A stretch of 64,000 bases of DNA from Branchiostoma floridae (Eukaryota; Chordata; Leptocardii; Amphioxiformes; Branchiostomatidae), in assembly GCF_000003815.2 (NCBI RefSeq), contig NC_049985.1, positions 7,874,066-7,938,065 on the forward strand. Reading direction: 5' to 3'. The position numbers and the translations under genes are program-made. The number at the start of each line of letters is the position of its first letter. The stretch's first letter is position 1. Below are positions 24,501-32,860 of the stretch, one piece after another. The notes beneath the pieces are model-generated. The model made no database searches, was not told the origin of the DNA, and was given only the letters and a program-made list of their open reading frames with translations.

Positions 24501-27500
24501 AAATTCTCCCATAAATGCGGATATAAATGCATGCTTTCTCGAAAGACTATTGTAATTGTGTATTTCTCTACGAGAATATTGCAATGTAATTGTGGAATAT
24601 AGCGTTTTTGTGCGTAGAAATGTAACATTTTTCATACAAAGAAATTTTGTTTGACGCGCGGGTGGGCGCAAGGCATCATGGGGCAGCAAAGAAAGAATTC
24701 TGCAGCTCGACCAATCAGAGCGCAGATCATAGTGGGGAACCCCCTACAGCCGTAGGATCAACCAATCAGAGGTGCGTATTCCGGTCACGTGCACGTATTG
24801 CACGCTTGCAGACGCTGAGCGGGCGTCATGGCGGCCGAAGTCGATTTAGCGCCGTATTTGACTGGGAAAACGCCCGGACACGATGTTTTATCATGTTTTA
24901 AAATGTGTTTTATAAGTTTATTAGACGCGCTTAGATGTCTGAGTTCTCGATACAAAAGAGGGTTAGTCTCCTTGTCAGATACAAGTCCTGTCATGGCGCT
25001 CTCGATTTCAGAATGAAAAATTAATTACTTGCAACAAGGAGGTGCTTGCAAGCATGCGGCAAATCAAACTTTGGGTCCGACCCAGAAATATGTGACTCGG
25101 TCGCAAGCGTAAAAAAATCCTGGAACTAGGCGGGCAGTCTTCAGTCCCAGTGCCGTTACAGATAGCGCCGAGCTGTAACCGTTGAAGTTTGCCCGGCGTG
25201 CGGAGGGAGCGTAAAAAATCCCCGGCTTGCGCTGAGGAACTGGGCGGGCAGTCTTCTGTCCCAGTGCCGTAGACTAGACAGCGCCGGGCACGTCGCTAGC
25301 GCTCGTGAAACAACGCACACAATAACGTAATTGCTGTTTGTTTTACTAGGGGTGAAACCTTCATTTCACCATGTTTTACTCTTTTGTCACGTAGGTGCAA
25401 GATTCGCTTTCACCCCTCCATATTTACATGGGAACAATGCGAATCCGGGTGACACATTTTCACCGTAGTTCACCGTGTTTCACCAACATTCACCCATTAT
25501 AGGACGTTTTCACCGTAACGGCCAGTGGTGGTGATACTGCAGCTGTACCATTTGTAAAAGCGACACAAAATTGACCATGCCAAATGGGACTGTCCCTTTT
25601 GGTGTAATGGTTTAGTGTGTTGGGACTGTTTATACTTGCTTGTTACATTGTTTCCCAATGCTGCAGCTGTGTTTAAAGGAAAGCTATAGGGGCTGCAGAA
25701 ATTACACTTAAGTTTTATGCGGTAGAAACCATTAGAGACCTATTGATTCTCAGAAGTAAATCAATGATGTACCACATATTGGGACATAGAATTTCATAGC
25801 GTCAATTTTACCAGATACATGTTGTCAACAATGTGACACTGCAGTCTGAAATACGACGACCATTCTGTGCAGACTATTGTACATTAATGTCACATTGATT
25901 GGTTGTTTTCAATCTCCACAGATATGGACATCATCTGGTCCTCCGTTTGCAGGGATACAGGAATTTGGTGGAGGTAAGTTAGAAGTTTCATGTAAAACTG
26001 AATTGTATGCAGATGTACGCAACTTCATACCTCTACATCTGACAATGTTGCTTCCCAAATTCACAAACTTTAAGGCAACATATTTTCCTCAATCATCTTT
26101 ATCTTGGTGACATTGAAATTGGTTTATACTTGAGCCAGTGGGGCACTCAGGCAGTATTGATACCCAAACTTCCTTCACACTACAGGTATCTGGCACTAAT
26201 ATTGCTCAAGGCAAATATCGGCTCATGATCTTATTGTGTTCTTGTACCAAAGAACACAGTAAGGCTGATACTTTCTGAGCAACTGTGTGTGATACAATTG
26301 GACCAGAAAGATTCGGCCCTTTACCATCTTGGCCCAGTTAACTCAGCTCAACACCCTGGTCAACTCAGGGTTATAAGGGTTAGAGGTAAGGTGTTGGGCC
26401 AAGTTTGTCTGATTGCACACATGTGTAGAGGGTTAAAGCAACCAACATACAGTCAATTAATCTTGTTTGGAAATGTAACGAGACATCACACTTTTTCAGG
26501 AAAAACTCCCCTTGCAATACACAGCCAGGAGAACAGGCAGCCGCTGGACAGGACAGGCCTTCATCCCATGGGACTACATCCCACCAAACCTGGGCTGGAT
26601 GAACGCTTACGGGATACACAACACGTCTGACAGCGAGCGCCGGTACCTGGCCTTGTATCCCATCCCTGCGGACAACACAGCAGCAGCTGGACAGCCAGAC
26701 TTGTAAGTTTGTTTGTTTGTTTGTTTATTTTTATTTAACCAGAGTTTCATGTCGCCTGGCTGGCATTTTTTAAAGATCCTTTTGAGGGAAACCCTGTGCA
26801 TACAAGCAACATAACAATAATCGATAACAATATCAAATGAAATAAATGGTAATACAGCAAGAATCAACAAATATTGATGCAAGTTAACTAAATACAAAAT
26901 AAGGCAAATCAATTGTACAACGTTAATTCTAATATAACTGAAAATCATGCTTAAAAGCTACGCATTTTTTCTTAGCATGAAACTTCTGCATGACAGAATC
27001 TTTATTGAACATGAGAGCTACATAAGAGAATAGATTCACCAACTTTATCACGACTTTATCACCAACCAAAGACCTCTACATGTGGTTGTAGGTGTTCAGC
27101 ACCAGGGACAGTACCAACTACTGTTGTGTTGTGTTGAAAAGTAGTTGATGTTTTCCCATTCATTCTCTAAGAATTACCCATATCTAGCTTGTAGGACTCA
27201 GAGGCCATAGAGTGTAAAGAGTCTGACTCAAAAACTCCACCATCCATAGTGTTGAAACCTCAATATCTTTTAGTCAGTACTCCATAACCATTAGATGAAG
27301 TGAACTGTGCTCCATGGAAAGTGGGTGAAAGCAGAACATGTTCAATGACTGTCTGAAAAGTATCTCTAAAAGACCTCCAACATTGAACCTGACTCTGCCT
27401 AAAAGCACCCTTAGTGGTGTAGTCTGACGGGGACACTTGTACAGCTGAGAGAGATGGAAATGAAGCATGCACTTGTCGACCCCGGGGCTTTTAGTGCCTT

Positions 27501-28283
27501 GACTGAGTGCTGCATCTATTCAAGAAGTCTGTATAATGCAAACTCTGCAATCTGGGGCTTCAATTGGCCCCTCCTTGCAAAGTCAGGCTACAGTGATTTT
27601 CATGTTAAAACTATAACATTAGCCATAGCCCTGATAAGGATAGGACTCATCAAGCTGTTTCTGTGGCCATCAAAACAGGCACATCTTTTAATCCTGAATT
27701 GGCTATCCTCAAAAGATTCTCTACAAGTTTTTTTTAGCGCTATCTTGCCTTTATTTTGCAAATACTAAGCTGTAGTTTCAATATGTGAAAATGTATGTAA
27801 TATTAGTACCAATGAATGTTAGTACCAATCTGTTGAATCCTACAGATTTCTGGTAAACAATGGTCATTTATTTACAAACAAGGTACATTGTATTTACAAC
27901 AGCATTATCAGTGTCACCTTACTCAGGACAATACTGACCAGTTCTATTTACACTGCTGCTAGGTGTCACAGTCCCAAAATATAAAGTATTGTCATATGTA
28001 CAGATTAACATAAATATATGTATTTATTTTTTTCTCCTTTTCTTCTTGTTTTTCCAGTCACAGACTTGGATTCTTCAAACCCCTGAATGCCAGTGTGCTG
28101 TACCCTGCGGGCTGGAAGCAACCACTGCCACAGAGGTGGGGATCAAACAGAGTACCAGCACCTCTCCAGGAAACACCTGTCCAAGACACACCTGTTCAAG
28201 ACACACCTGTTCAAGACACACCTGTTCAAGACACACCTGTCCAAGAGACACCTACCCAACTCACACCTGTGGATGAAACATGA
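8258..28283 (+). CDS. UPF0462 (C4orf33-type) protein, gene-level model with three alternative membrane-anchor first exons
   Basis: Common exons are 21299-21434, 22192-22279, 22987-23044, 25922-25973, 26500-26702 and 28058-28283, with matching phases throughout. From the ATG at 21300 they give 253 residues. Family resemblance to human C4orf33 is clear: MEPYLNFSISTTWNS, DLPFF (49-53), LWDYEVFEIFFLG (70-82), YLEVEFGPYGHHLVL (87-101), GQAFIPWDYIPPN (129-141), YLALYPIP (160-167) and a terminal FFKPL...GWKQP block. The WD.E.vEiFF / YLEvE..P.G pattern also recalls CBM9-like beta-sandwich domains (inference). Three upstream exons, all ending in phase 2, join in frame to the G at 21299 and give predicted products of 685, 316 and 327 residues. 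The biochemical function of UPF0462 is unknown to me. The common domain is secure; the fusions are inferred from phase, order and absence of other acceptors. Confidence 0.75.
9553..12429. other. Intron between first exons A and B
   Basis: No supported exon. It contains G-runs (about 11717-11728 and 11844-11858) and a TTGG/TTTGG simple repeat near 12050-12125. A CpG-richer patch at 10140-10560 has an open minus-strand frame of 75 codons with no splice or family support. Confidence 0.5.
12430..12438 (+). promoter_or_regulatory. TATA box for first exon B
   Basis: CTATAAATC lies about 80 bases before the ATG at 12511, which predicts a leader near 50 bases. It is the best core-promoter match among the three first exons and supports independent transcription of exon B. 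Confidence 0.5.
12511..12698 (+). CDS. Alternative first exon B: short tail plus transmembrane helix
   Basis: The ATG at 12511 opens 62 codons plus two bases and ends at TTCTCG|gtacgt (phase 2). Residues 1-29 are polar, threonine-rich and end CTRN. Residues about 30-52 are a membrane helix (VLLVAAVALVVGVVMITVP), followed by AVLLTREESQEDSR. There is no signal-peptide cleavage site, so a type II anchor is likely. The VP....TR motif after the helix matches exons A and C. Splicing to 21299 would complete CGG (Arg) and continue MEPYLNFS, a 316-residue product. Confidence 0.7.
12699..15549. other. Intron between first exons B and C
   Basis: No supported exon. Open frames on both strands at 13900-14260 and 15041-15426 lack family resemblance and acceptable splice borders. 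The stretch 15060-15550 is CpG-richer and is probably the promoter of exon C; a weak CTATAAC lies at 15454-15460. Confidence 0.45.
15550..15770 (+). CDS. Alternative first exon C: acidic tail plus transmembrane helix
   Basis: The ATG at 15550 (GGACTATGG context) opens 73 codons plus two bases and ends at GGGAAAG|gtgagg (phase 2). Residues 1-40 are acidic (IKIPEEERLTGTGEDAAEE). A basic stretch, GRKLREYR, precedes the helix at about 47-67 (LLAGVVAFLVLVDVISISVP), then IVINTRWER. Positive charge on the N-terminal side predicts a type II anchor. The helix and VP...TR tail resemble exons A and B, so the three are probably duplicated exons. Splicing to 21299 would give a 327-residue product. Confidence 0.7.
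15771..21298. other. Intron between first exon C and the first common exon
   Basis: No further anchor-type exon is evident. A (TTCA)n microsatellite lies at about 17132-17163. The longest open frame (minus strand, 19667-20068, 133 codons) has no recognisable family or splice borders and is left uncalled. Confidence 0.5.
21299..21434 (+). CDS. UPF0462 common exon 1
   Basis: The acceptor is CCCTTCAG|G. The first G completes an arginine codon from any of the three anchor exons, and the next three bases are the family's own ATG (21300), so a cytosolic form starting here is also possible. It encodes the N-terminal strand (MEPYLNFSISTTWNSTP), with sequons at N6, N14 and N23, then a proline-rich extension (TTPTDPPIPGLT). 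It ends ACG|gtaggt in phase 0. Confidence 0.8.
21399..21690 (+). repeat. 42-bp minisatellite carrying repeated splice donors
   Basis: The unit spans the proline-rich end of common exon 1 and its donor (CCCGGACTCACG|gtaggt). About seven copies follow, one degenerate. Donor-like GT positions are 21435, 21478, 21552, 21594, 21636 and 21678, with variants gtaggt, gtacgt, gtaagt and gtatgt. The last four are exactly 42 bases apart (14 codons). The second unit has one extra C, which puts a TGA in frame at 21453, so only the first donor gives an open transcript here. Confidence 0.85.
21928..22027. other. Assembly gap, 100 N
   Basis: Exactly 100 Ns, the conventional placeholder for a gap of unknown size, in the intron after common exon 1. 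Missing sequence here could hide an exon. Confidence 0.99.
22192..22279 (+). CDS. UPF0462 common exon 2
   Basis: The acceptor is GCTGTAG|GTTAAC, phase 0; the exon ends GAAG|gtagac, phase 1. It encodes VNMDLPFFGVDPAPAG and then DQLWDYE, the family block that in C4orf33 reads with a similar D..APFF and LWDYE. Confidence 0.85.
22298..22500. mobile_element. Fold-back MITE of about 200 bp
   Basis: The left arm (CACCCTTATCC, GGGTAACCTATATCCG) is repeated inversely at the right end (CGGATATAGGTTACCC, GGATAAAGGTGAATTAGCG). The centre is also palindromic, with GGACAGTGGTTTC facing GAAACCACTGTCC. It sits just downstream of common exon 2. Confidence 0.75.
22987..23044 (+). CDS. UPF0462 common exon 3
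   Basis: The acceptor is CTGACAG|TG; the exon starts in phase 1 and ends CC|gtaagt in phase 2. It encodes VFEIFFLGPEDRYLEVEFGP, the most conserved strand pair of the family. Confidence 0.85.
23545..25534. mobile_element. About 2-kb inverted-repeat element with TA target duplication
   Basis: A near-perfect inverted repeat of about 47 bp bounds it: TCACCACCACTGGCCGTTAC at 23545 and its inverse ending 25534, both continuing GGTGAAAACGTCC and TATAATGGGTGAATG. TA flanks both ends (23543-23544 and 25535-25536). GGTGAAA and TTCACC motifs recur inside both ends. The CpG-rich interior holds two CCAATCAGA boxes (about 24710 and 24760), an ATGGCGGCCG start at 24828 with 62 open codons, a directly repeated block near 25115-25280, and a 100-N gap. 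No transposase is visible. It lies in the intron between common exons 3 and 4. Confidence 0.75.
24243..24342. other. Assembly gap, 100 N
   Basis: Exactly 100 Ns inside the 2-kb inverted-repeat element; true size unknown. Confidence 0.99.
25922..25973 (+). CDS. UPF0462 common exon 4
   Basis: The acceptor is TCTCCACAG|A and the exon ends GTGGAG|gtaagt in phase 0. It encodes YGHHLVLRLQGYRNLVE, corresponding to the family's PHGQHLVL-type strand. Confidence 0.85.
26500..26702 (+). CDS. UPF0462 common exon 5
   Basis: The acceptor is CTTTTTCAG|GAA and the exon ends GACTT|gtaagt in phase 2. It encodes EKLPLQYTARRTGSRWTG, QAFIPWDYIPPNLGWMNAYG, a sequon in HNTSD (N152) and RRYLALYPIP. The W.G.A..PW.Y.P core is diagnostic of the family. 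Confidence 0.85.
26703..28057. other. Intron between common exons 5 and 6
   Basis: No exon seen. It begins with a (GTTT)n run at the donor (26703-26727) and is otherwise AT-rich unique sequence. Confidence 0.5.
28058..28283 (+). CDS. UPF0462 common exon 6 (last), with repeat tail
   Basis: The acceptor is TTTTTCCAG|T. It encodes the conserved terminal block HRLGFFKPLNASVLYPAGWK (sequon N189), then an added tail of about five pentapeptide repeats (consensus PVQDT) ending TPVDET and TGA at 28281. The tail comes from a 15-bp tandem repeat at about 28176-28255 and is absent from the vertebrate protein as I know it. Confidence 0.85.
28176..28255 (+). repeat. 15-bp coding tandem repeat
   Basis: Units of ACACCTGTTCAAG / ACACCTGTCCAAG type repeat about five times in frame, encoding PVQDT pentapeptides. 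Unit length is a multiple of three, so copy-number change preserves the frame. Confidence 0.85.
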
Positions 28284-29755
28284 ATTGGGTTTTTCTATCA
28301 AATCTCGTTTGACGCCTAAAAAGTTTGCTACTCTTAGAAATGATTTTGGAAATGAAGAGCCAAGACACCAGGGATAAGAAAGTGTCAAAGGTAAGGTACC
28401 CCCTTTGTAAGAGACGTGGTGACAGGTGTGCTAAGATCACAGTTTCTATTGTTTTTCTTTGTTTGGCATTGTTAAGGTCCTATTGAAAAACTTCAAAAGT
28501 TGTCCAATGGGTCCCTCTCAATGGAGTGGGCATTCAGGCTATGGCTGTCTGATTCTTAAACATTTTGTTTTCAGTTTGACAACTTGCATTGTTTTATTCT
28601 AACACTGGAAAGAAGCTGTCATACAAAAATCATTATTTCAGTTAAAAGAAATTAGTAAAATATTGCAAGCCAGGCTTTGAGTTCAAATCAAATTTCAGGT
28701 AACATGCTTTGAGTTGAAGTGGTTAAATCATTTATGTTAGATTATTTTTTCTTTATCCTCAGCAAAAGTGCAATCATGCAGATTAATGTTTGACAGAAAT
28801 TTGTAATCCTCCCACACAACAAAAAATGCTACATATTAGATTAGAAAAGTGGGATGTTTAATTCACTGAATGCCAATGTATGTATGGTTATTTACTTCTA
28901 TCATGTTCTATACTTTTTAAAACAATGAATTCCATAGTTTAGCAGTGTTGTGTTATGCATGATTCCAAAATTCATTCTGTATTTGATATCATGATACATG
29001 TATGTGTAATTTAAGGCTGTAGTATTTTTGCAATAGTTTTGTTTAAGTAATAATATGAAATATTAGCTATGTAATGTTTATAAGAAACCATTTACTCTGT
29101 GAAAATTCTATCATGATTTTTCAATCATAAGTAAAACTTGATTATCTATATTTGATTAATTATTTCACTGATTCAGGACATTACATGCTGTTTTCAATAT
29201 AGACTTCTCTGGAGCATACATGATGTGTAATACAGTAAAGTTTTTTTTACTGTAAGGCATAAAATGTGAAAATATAACTTAATTCAGTGCATAGAAATAC
29301 TGCATTAATGCCAGGGATTTGCAAAATGTCACTTATGATAAAGTTATAACATTAATGACTTGTATCATTTATTGCCCTAGCAGTCTGCTGCTTTAGATTT
29401 TGTGTAACGTTAGATGTGGCTTTTTGGATTATGTTATGTGGTATGTGGATCCAATTTCTAGCACACCCTTAAGATACCATTGTAAGTATATGGATATGGA
29501 TTCAATTTCTAGATCCCATTAAGTAAGGGGTTTAGATATAGGTTGCTTTCCAACATGTGTGATGGTTTGATGCTACTGCTGTTGCTTTTCAAAGTGCACA
29601 CTTCCTTCATTGTGATGCTGAATAAAAACTTCTGCTTTTTGAAAAAGTGCATTTATCATGATGTTCAATTTAGGATTCAATTCAATTCAATTCAAGTAGA
29701 ACTTGCCTTGAGGAGTTTGTTATATCTTTATTGTACCTTAAATGAAAGCTAACAG
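28284..29755 (+). other. Probable 3' untranslated region and spacer of the UPF0462 gene
   Basis: AT-rich with no open frame of interest. The first AATAAA after the stop is at 29621-29626, a plausible polyadenylation signal giving a 1.3-kb untranslated region. Confidence 0.4.
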
Positions 29756-30553
29756 ACATGTCCCTGGTGCTGAACACCATCCACATACAGGTTAACATAC
29801 CCGTCCCTGGTGCTGAACACAATCCACAAACAGGTTAACATACCTGTCCCTGGTACTGAACACCATCCATACATTGCTGAACACCATTCACACTTTGGCT
29901 AACATACCTTACCCTGGTGCTGAACACAGTCCACATATTGCCTAACAGGCATGTCCCTGGTGCTGAACAGCATCCACACACAGGTTAACATACCTGTCCC
30001 TGGTGCTGAACACCATCTGCACAGGCTAACAGACCTGTTCCTGGCACTGAACACACTCCACACATTGGCTAACATACCTGTCCCCGGTGCTGAACACCAT
30101 CTGCACAGGCTAACAGATCTGTCCCTTGTGCTGAACACCATCCACACACAGGTTAACATATCTGTCCCTGGTGCTGAACAGCATCCATACACAGGTTAAC
30201 ATACCTGTCCCTGGTACTGAACACCATCCATACATTGCTGAGCACCATTCATAGTTTGGCTAACATACCTGTTCCTGGTGCTGAACACAGTCCACATATT
30301 GCCCAACAGACATGTCCCTGGTGCTGAACAACATCCACACACAGGTTAACTTTTAACATACCTGTCCCTGGTACTGAACACCATCCACACATGGGTAAAC
30401 ATACCTGTCTCTGGTGCTCAACACAGTCCACATATTGCCTAACAGACCTGTCCCTGGTGCTGAACAACATCCGCACACAGGTAAACATACCTGTCCCTGG
30501 TACTGAACAACATCCACACGCTGGTAAACACGCCTGTCCCTGATGCTGAACAC
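29756..30553. repeat. 42-bp minisatellite, about 20 copies
   Basis: The unit contains CTGTCCCTGGTGCTGAACAC and CATCCACACACAGGTTAACA with variants. Most spacings between successive CTGAACAC motifs are 41-43 bases, with two shortened and one lengthened unit. Open frames on both strands reflect unit length and are not genes. It separates the UPF0462 gene from the next promoter. Confidence 0.9.
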
Positions 30554-31028
30554 TAAACACTATCCAGGCATAGGCCAATATGGGACCGCCTTCGCTTGCT
30601 GGCAGGTCCACGAGAATAGGAATTCATAGTGCACATGTGAAACGTCCTCTATCACGCTACCAATTTTGCCTGTGATCAGCAGATGTTGCCTTTTGGATCT
30701 GCATTCTATTTATTCCATACTAACGGTCCTGAAGAAGATACCTTTCCATGATGCAGTACCAAACACGGGGCATCAAACTTTGCCCAAACGCTGTAGCCAA
30801 AACAAAAGTATCATTATGACGATATAACCGCGACAACAAAGACACGTCTTACCATCATACGTCGACACCAGGGTCATCTAAGGTCATCATGTCTAAACAA
30901 TCGTAGCTTTGGTAAACGTTCTTTGACAATTGTTTACACAAAAGAAGATAAACTGGACATAATCACTTTGGACTCCGTTCTGTTTATGCACATTAAGTAG
31001 ATCAAACTATCCGTACGCAACTAACACC

Positions 31029-31675
31029 ATGTTCAAGAAGTTGATCGGCGCTGATCCCGAGTTAGCCTGGAAACTTGCCGGATCTATGATGGTCTCGGAG
31101 CTCCTCGGCGATCACGTGGTCACGGTGCCCACTCTGGAAAACGCGCACTGCTTCGGACCGGCCACAGTCCTGGTCAAGGCTCCCCAGACCTTCACAGATA
31201 AAGCCACCCACCGCCATGGCTCCTTCCACGCCGTTGGCAGACTGTATGACCTGTGCGTCTGCCTACCACAATGTATCAAGTTTGGCCTGGTGCCACAGAC
31301 GGACACAATCTGGAAGAAACCTAAGCCCGGAAAGACGCTCTCAGTCGGCCACAGATCTCTAAGGCAGCCGCTTATTGAGAAGAAAAAGATACACATGGAG
31401 GTTCGAGACGTGGTGAAGAAGACAATTTTCTTGGACTTGAAGGAGAAGGTTCAGTTAAGAGACGACAATGAGGAGATCAGCACGGCGACATCTGTGTATA
31501 TCATCACAGAGGTGTTCTACGCGACAGGCCTGGACGTCCAGGTGACTGTGGACGGCAGAAAAGGCGCGTTTTCCACCGACACGGACATCCCCATCGCCTT
31601 CAGGTACCAGAAGTACAAGCTGGAAGATGACGGTGCAATAGGTGACGGGTTGGACAGCAATATTAAGAAAAACAG
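31029..31675 (+). CDS. Gasdermin-like gene exon 1
   Basis: The ATG at 31029 (ACACCATG context) opens 215 codons plus two bases, ending AAAAACAG|gtgata. It is CpG-rich compared with flanking sequence and holds the whole gasdermin-like region. Confidence 0.7.
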
Positions 31676-32860
31676 GTGATAAACCGTGCGATTGTTCATG
31701 TTGTTCTAGAGCTTACCAGTGTTTTGTTTGCTTTTCATATTCTAATATGTTCTATCTAGCCTGGGTACCATTCGGGTAGTAGTTCGCTCCTATGTTGGCT
31801 TTTGCCAGTTCTGGAACAGCAGAGAAGCGATATATATATATATATATAGTGTATAATGAATTTCAGAGCTAGAAGCGTCTGTACGTAACGTTAGTGTATA
31901 TAATGAACGCCGGAGCGAACTACTTTCTGGATGGTACCCAGGCTATGTTGATCCGTAATGATCGGATTGGAAGTGTTTGTTACAAAATTGACAAGAAGAC
32001 GACAAGAAAACAAACAAGTAAGCAAGTAGTGACAAAAATACATATTGCTTGGACGTGTAATTAACGTTCCGTCTTGTTTCTGAAGGACATCTCGCCTGCT
32101 GGTCAAAACGGCTTATGTCGAGAGACTAAACAGTATCATGAGATCCGAGGCGCAGAACTTGGTGGTCGGGTGGAAGACACCGCCGCCAGTGGTGGCAGAG
32201 GTTCTTCCAGGTGAGGAACTTTATACATCAACAGTACAACAATATGTACTGGTAGACTCGGTCGGTGTTTTTGCAAATTACGGCGTCCTAGTGTTACTAG
32301 TGATCAGTTTTATGGTCTGTCACTGATTTTAAGCAACCGTAAGGCTAAATTTATTGCTGCACCCTGTAGGTTTTTACTATGGCTGAAATTTGTAATTGTT
32401 TCGAACTTCTCGTTTCGAAAAACTTCATAATATAAGGGTTGGTACTTCAAAAGCGCTCCATCAAAGGCTGTTAGCCTTGTTATGATGCATGATGCGCAAA
32501 ATGTGTGTAATTAAACCAGTATTCATATGAGTTTTTTAGACAACCATTATCCATTTGGTACATGACAGGTATGGTGGACGACAAAATGACGTCATCAAAA
32601 CCCCGTGGTGCAGGAGGCCAGGCATGGGCGTGTCCCACGGAGGGTACTGCGCATGTCAGCTGTGACGTAGGGAAACCAAAACTCACAGGTACAATAAAAT
32701 GGCTTTTGACCCATAGTGGTTTTAATCACCAAAAGATCAGTATATTAAACCAACAGGCCGATAAACTGGGAATATAACTTCCTGTGTTCCTGTTTATATC
32801 ACAGAAGAGGCAGGCGACATGGAGGTGGAAGACGTTGAAGAGATCTTATTGGCGCCGTGA
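31029..32860 (+). CDS. Gasdermin-N-domain-like protein (tentative), four exons
   Basis: Exons 31029-31675, 32086-32210, 32569-32688 and 32805-32860 join in phase to 315 residues. Residues 1-50 begin MFKKL and contain TVPTLENAHCFGPATVLVK. Residues about 128-185 contain HMEVRDVVKKTIFLDLKEKV and TSVYIITEVFYATGLDVQVT. This order, with a basic Met-Phe start, a VP.L..A stretch and a YIITEV strand, recalls the N-terminal pore-forming half of gasdermins, membrane-permeabilising effectors of lytic cell death. No large C-terminal autoinhibitory domain follows; the remaining 100 residues are Pro/Gly-rich (WKTPPPVVAEVLP) and end acidic (DMEVEDVEEILLAP). Coding reality is well supported by phase and codon use; the family call is not secure. 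AATAAA at 33341 is a likely polyadenylation signal. Confidence 0.6.
31757..31945. mobile_element. MITE of about 190 bp in the gasdermin-like intron 1
   Basis: Ends are inverted: TAGCCTGGGTACCAT at 31757 and ATGGTACCCAGGCTA ending 31945, with GTAGTTCGCTCC facing GGAGCGAACTAC inside. The terminal TA could be a TA target duplication. A short (TA)n run lies within. Confidence 0.75.
32086..32210 (+). CDS. Gasdermin-like gene exon 2
   Basis: The acceptor is TTTCTGAAG|G and the exon ends CTTCCAG|gtgagg in phase 1. It encodes TSRLLVKTAYVERLNSIMRS and WKTPPPVVAEVLP. Confidence 0.6.
32569..32688 (+). CDS. Gasdermin-like gene exon 3
   Basis: The acceptor is CATGACAG|GT and the exon ends CTCACAG|gtacaa in phase 1. 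It encodes MVDDKMTSSKPRGAGGQAW and CPTEGTAHVSCDVGKPKLT. Low-complexity polar sequence; coding support is splice phase only. Confidence 0.5.
32805..32860 (+). CDS. Gasdermin-like gene exon 4 (last)
   Basis: The acceptor is TATCACAG|AA. It encodes EEAGDMEVEDVEEILLAP followed by TGA at 32858. Short acidic terminus. Confidence 0.5.

Noticed and set aside
24647-25016. Short host gene starting ATGGCGGCCG
   Set aside because: It lies wholly inside a bounded inverted-repeat element and has no downstream exon that I can join, so it is treated as element content.
29899-30611. Cys-rich repetitive peptides on both strands of the 29.8-30.6 kb array
   Set aside because: Produced by the minisatellite period; no start context, splice borders or family.
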